Made by a program: the position numbers and the translations under genes. A stretch of 64,000 nt of DNA from Fructobacillus broussonetiae. GTDB lineage: Bacteria > Bacillota > Bacilli > Lactobacillales > Lactobacillaceae. The DNA is taken from the NCBI RefSeq assembly GCF_018437275.1, contig NZ_JAAMFK010000004.1, forward strand, positions 1-64,000. The letters are read 5' to 3'. The notes under the pieces are model-generated. The model saw nothing but the letters and a program-made list of their open reading frames with translations. It had not been told where the DNA came from and did no database searches. Shown here piece by piece: positions 61,748-64,000 of the stretch. How positions within the stretch are numbered: the stretch's first letter is position 1; each line of letters begins with the position of its first letter.

Positions 61748-62034
61748 GATACTCCCAAGTTTCGACTGAATTTTTTAAAAGAATTCATTTTTTTAAAGCA
61801 AAAACGTTGTTTTTATTATAGAAAACTTTGCACCCGTTGTCATGCTGATTTTCCCATGTTAAAAGAAAAGTAATTTTTACTAAACTTTTTTCAGAATTAC
61901 ATTCAAAAAAGGGGGCGAGTACGCCTGTTATTTAGGGGGCGCTATGCTAAAATATGAAAGTGTGTACGCTCTTTTTATAGTGCATAATGAGTGCTAAAAA
62001 AGACGTTGAAAAAAGGATTGCCGGAGGAAGAGAC

Positions 62035-62865
62035 ATGCCTGAATTACCAGAAGTCGAAACGGTTCGTCGTGGTTTGACCGCCTTGGTTAAGGAGGCCATC
62101 ATCGAAAAAGTTGACCTACCCTATCCAAAGGCGGTGACTTCTGATTTGAAGGCCTTCCAGCAAGAACCGGTCGGTCGAACAATCGAGGCCATCGAGCGTC
62201 GCGGGAAGTACTTACTTTTCCGTCTATCCGGCAACGAGACCATCGTCTCTCACCTTCGCATGGAAGGGCAGTACTCGGTGGAACCAAAGGGGTCAACACC
62301 TCACAAACACACCGAGGTCATTTTTACGTTAAAAGACGATCGCGTCCTTTTTTACAATGACACCCGTCGTTTCGGTCGTATGACCCTGGTGAAAACGGGT
62401 GACGAAATGACACAGGTTTCGGGTTTGAAGGATCTTGGTCCCGAACCAACGGAAGAGACCTTAAGTCTCGACTACATGAAGGAAATCTTCAAGAAGTCGA
62501 AGCGACTGATTAAGCCCTTCTTGCTTGACCAGTCAAACATCGCCGGACTCGGTAACATCTATACCGACGAGGTGCTTTGGCAGACGAGAATTCATCCCGA
62601 AACGACAACGGATAAGATCTCGAGCCAAAAGATTCGCGAACTCCGAGAAAACATCATTAACGAAATTGCCCGGGCCACAAAGCACCACGGAACAACGGTC
62701 CACTCCTTCTCCAACGTCTTTGGAGAGGTCGGCAAATTCCAAAACGAACTCGACGTATACGGTCGGGCAGGGTTGCCATGTCGACGCTGTGAAACACCTT
62801 TGAAGAAGATTAAGGTGGCCCAGCGAGGCACGACCTTCTGTCCAAAGTGCCAAAAGAAAAAGTAA
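62035..62865 (+). CDS. mutM: formamidopyrimidine-DNA glycosylase
   Basis: 276 aa from ATG at 62035 (ggagg 8 nt upstream); the mature protein begins PELPEVETVRRGL with catalytic Pro and Glu. Central H2TH region (DQSNIAGLGNIYTDEVLW) and C-terminal zinc finger with CRRC and CPKC. It removes 8-oxoguanine and ring-opened purines and nicks the site. Next to coaE, a common pair in Firmicutes (polA-mutM-coaE). Confidence 0.97.
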   Translation: MPELPEVETVRRGLTALVKEAIIEKVDLPYPKAVTSDLKAFQQEPVGRTIEAIERRGKYLLFRLSGNETIVSHLRMEGQYSVEPKGSTPHKHTEVIFTLKDDRVLFYNDTRRFGRMTLVKTGDEMTQVSGLKDLGPEPTEETLSLDYMKEIFKKSKRLIKPFLLDQSNIAGLGNIYTDEVLWQTRIHPETTTDKISSQKIRELRENIINEIARATKHHGTTVHSFSNVFGEVGKFQNELDVYGRAGLPCRRCETPLKKIKVAQRGTTFCPKCQKKK

Positions 62866-62875
62866 AAAAATCGTT

Positions 62876-63586
62876 ATGCTACAAGTTGAACCAATTTCAC
62901 GTAAGCGCGTCAAAGTGACCGCTAAAAAACAATTAAAAGAACACTTCAAAAAGGGACTCCAAGCGACTTGGCCCATCATCTTCATGCAGTTGATTCAAAC
63001 GGGGATGTTAGTCTTTACGCTTTACATGTTCTACCGGGGATACGTTTTGTCCCAGTCGGGGGTGAGCGATTCGGGTGCTGACCTGTACTTCTCACGCACG
63101 GTGTCTGGGGCCATTGCCCTTTTGGTTTCCTGGTCGGCAAAGTGGGCGATTATCGATGCCTTTCAAAAGCCTGATCGAAAGCTTTCATGGGCTTCTGGTT
63201 TACAGGCCTTTTCATTCAAGACCTTCTTCCCAGCCTTCCTACTCGCTTTCGTTTCGAAGATTTTACTCTTCTTCTGGTCCTTGTTGATTTTGCCAGCCAT
63301 TGTAAAGGTCTTTTCATACTCGCAGACCTATTACGCCTACAAGATGGATCTGCTCTTCGACCGTAAGCAAGCGTCTTTGACGGACTACATCACCATCTCA
63401 CGACGCGTGATGAGCGGGCGCAAACGGGAACTATTCTTGCTTGAATTGTCCTTTATCGGTTGGCACCTATTCGGTTTGTTAACGTTTGGTTTGGGCTACA
63501 TTTTTGTCACGCCCTACATCAACACTTGCCGCGTGGTCTACTCAACACAAGTATTTTCAAAAGCAATTGAAGGGGTATTGAAATGA
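62876..63586 (+). CDS. DUF975 family membrane protein 2
   Basis: 236 aa; starts 10 nt after mutM with a poor SD, so translation is probably coupled. Shares the DUF975 features of the protein at 50375: KVFSYSQTYYAYKMDLL, ISRRVMSGRKRELFLLELSFIGW and a final FGLGYIFVTPYINTC. Function unknown. Its insertion between mutM and coaE is unusual compared with the standard order. Overlaps the coaE start (ATGA). Confidence 0.85.
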   Translation: MLQVEPISRKRVKVTAKKQLKEHFKKGLQATWPIIFMQLIQTGMLVFTLYMFYRGYVLSQSGVSDSGADLYFSRTVSGAIALLVSWSAKWAIIDAFQKPDRKLSWASGLQAFSFKTFFPAFLLAFVSKILLFFWSLLILPAIVKVFSYSQTYYAYKMDLLFDRKQASLTDYITISRRVMSGRKRELFLLELSFIGWHLFGLLTFGLGYIFVTPYINTCRVVYSTQVFSKAIEGVLK

Positions 63587-64000
63587 GAGTCATTGCGATT
63601 ACGGGAGGCATTGCCTCAGGTAAGTCCTTTGTGACGAATCAAATCCGAAACGCTGGGTACAAGGTGATTGATGCCGATTTAGTGTCCCGCCAAGTGGTTG
63701 AGCCTGGAACACACACCCTGGAAGAAATTAAGTCTGCCTTTGGCGACCAAATCATTTCAAATGGTGTTTTAGACCGGAAGGCCTTGGGTGAAAAAGTCTT
63801 TTCCAACCCAGCTTTGTTAAAAGAGCTCACCAACATTACGGCGCCAGAAATTCGCTCAAGCATTCAGGACTCGCTTTCGTTTTTTAAAATGAAGGGCGAA
63901 GAAGTAGTTTTCTGTGCGATTCCGCTTTACTTTGAACAAGGATATGACCAGAGTGGCTGGTTCGACCAAGTTGTCGTGGTTGTCTCGGACGAACGCGTTC
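63583..64000 (+). CDS. coaE: dephospho-CoA kinase (cut by window end)
   Basis: 139 codons visible of ~200. P-loop ITGGIASGKS at residues 6-15, then IDADLVSRQVVEPG and AIPLYFEQGY (the DIPLLFE-type motif with Ala and Tyr variants). Last step of coenzyme A synthesis. Start ATG overlaps the stop of the DUF975 gene (AATGA). The frame is open to the last base, so it is truncated only by the window. Confidence 0.93.
   Translation, partial: MRVIAITGGIASGKSFVTNQIRNAGYKVIDADLVSRQVVEPGTHTLEEIKSAFGDQIISNGVLDRKALGEKVFSNPALLKELTNITAPEIRSSIQDSLSFFKMKGEEVVFCAIPLYFEQGYDQSGWFDQVVVVVSDERV

Overview
The window is a chromosomal segment of a low-to-mid GC Gram-positive bacterium of the order Lactobacillales. The gene order, the T-box and CTP-attenuation leaders, the Soj/Spo0J locus, the delta subunit of RNA polymerase, the c-di-AMP-type BusR/BusA osmolyte system and the GH68 levansucrase all fit heterofermentative Lactobacillaceae. 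Within these I favour the Leuconostoc/Fructobacillus group, with Fructobacillus as the best guess; this is inference, not a database match. I see no insertion sequence, prophage, integrase or CRISPR array, so most of the window is core genome.

Layout. Positions 1-660 hold the 3' end of a 5S rRNA and five tRNAs (Ser, Val, Trp, His, Leu). Positions 700-9100 hold a DUF4767 protein, then rsmG-parA-parB-DUF951-ychF-DUF1129 and a response regulator/histidine kinase/D,D-carboxypeptidase set. Positions 9150-12850 hold divergent busR and busAA-AB with a clear bipartite operator. Positions 12930-15050 hold an ABC export pair. Positions 15280-19200 are the accessory part: tRNA-Glu, two copies of a small-peptide/small-RNA module flanking a membrane-anchored XRE regulator, a small XRE regulator with two paralogous membrane proteins, and an unknown anchored protein. 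Positions 19200-29200 hold thyA, a dCMP deaminase, folD, the complete comGA-GG competence pilus operon, ytxK, ackA and an unusual MltG-like/glucosaminidase fusion.

Positions 29300-37900 hold a sugar-uptake permease with a cre site, greA, a YfhO-family membrane protein, a class B PBP, and a Fur-family regulator divergent from two VIT/CCC1-type metal transporters. Positions 38000-48240 hold an NADH oxidase, YihY, DUF1054, a Na+/H+ antiporter, an aminopeptidase N, an HD-domain hydrolase, DUF1934 and rpoE. Positions 48320-52700 hold tRNA-Lys, a T-box-controlled permease, a DUF975 protein and a levansucrase. Positions 52800-64000 hold a third small-peptide/antisense-RNA locus, pyrG with a CTP-sensing leader, uvrC, obg, a DEAD-box helicase, an amino-acid permease, mutM, a second DUF975 protein and the start of coaE.

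The most interesting material is between and inside the standard genes. Three loci look like type I toxin-antitoxin modules: short amphipathic peptides with hairpins near the Shine-Dalgarno and convergent small RNAs. A 17-bp motif recurs in at least seven intergenic spacers. A cysteine-free Fur-like regulator has a matching operator at the VIT genes and a similar box at the levansucrase promoter. A fusion protein has an MltG-like front half joined to a GH73 glucosaminidase.
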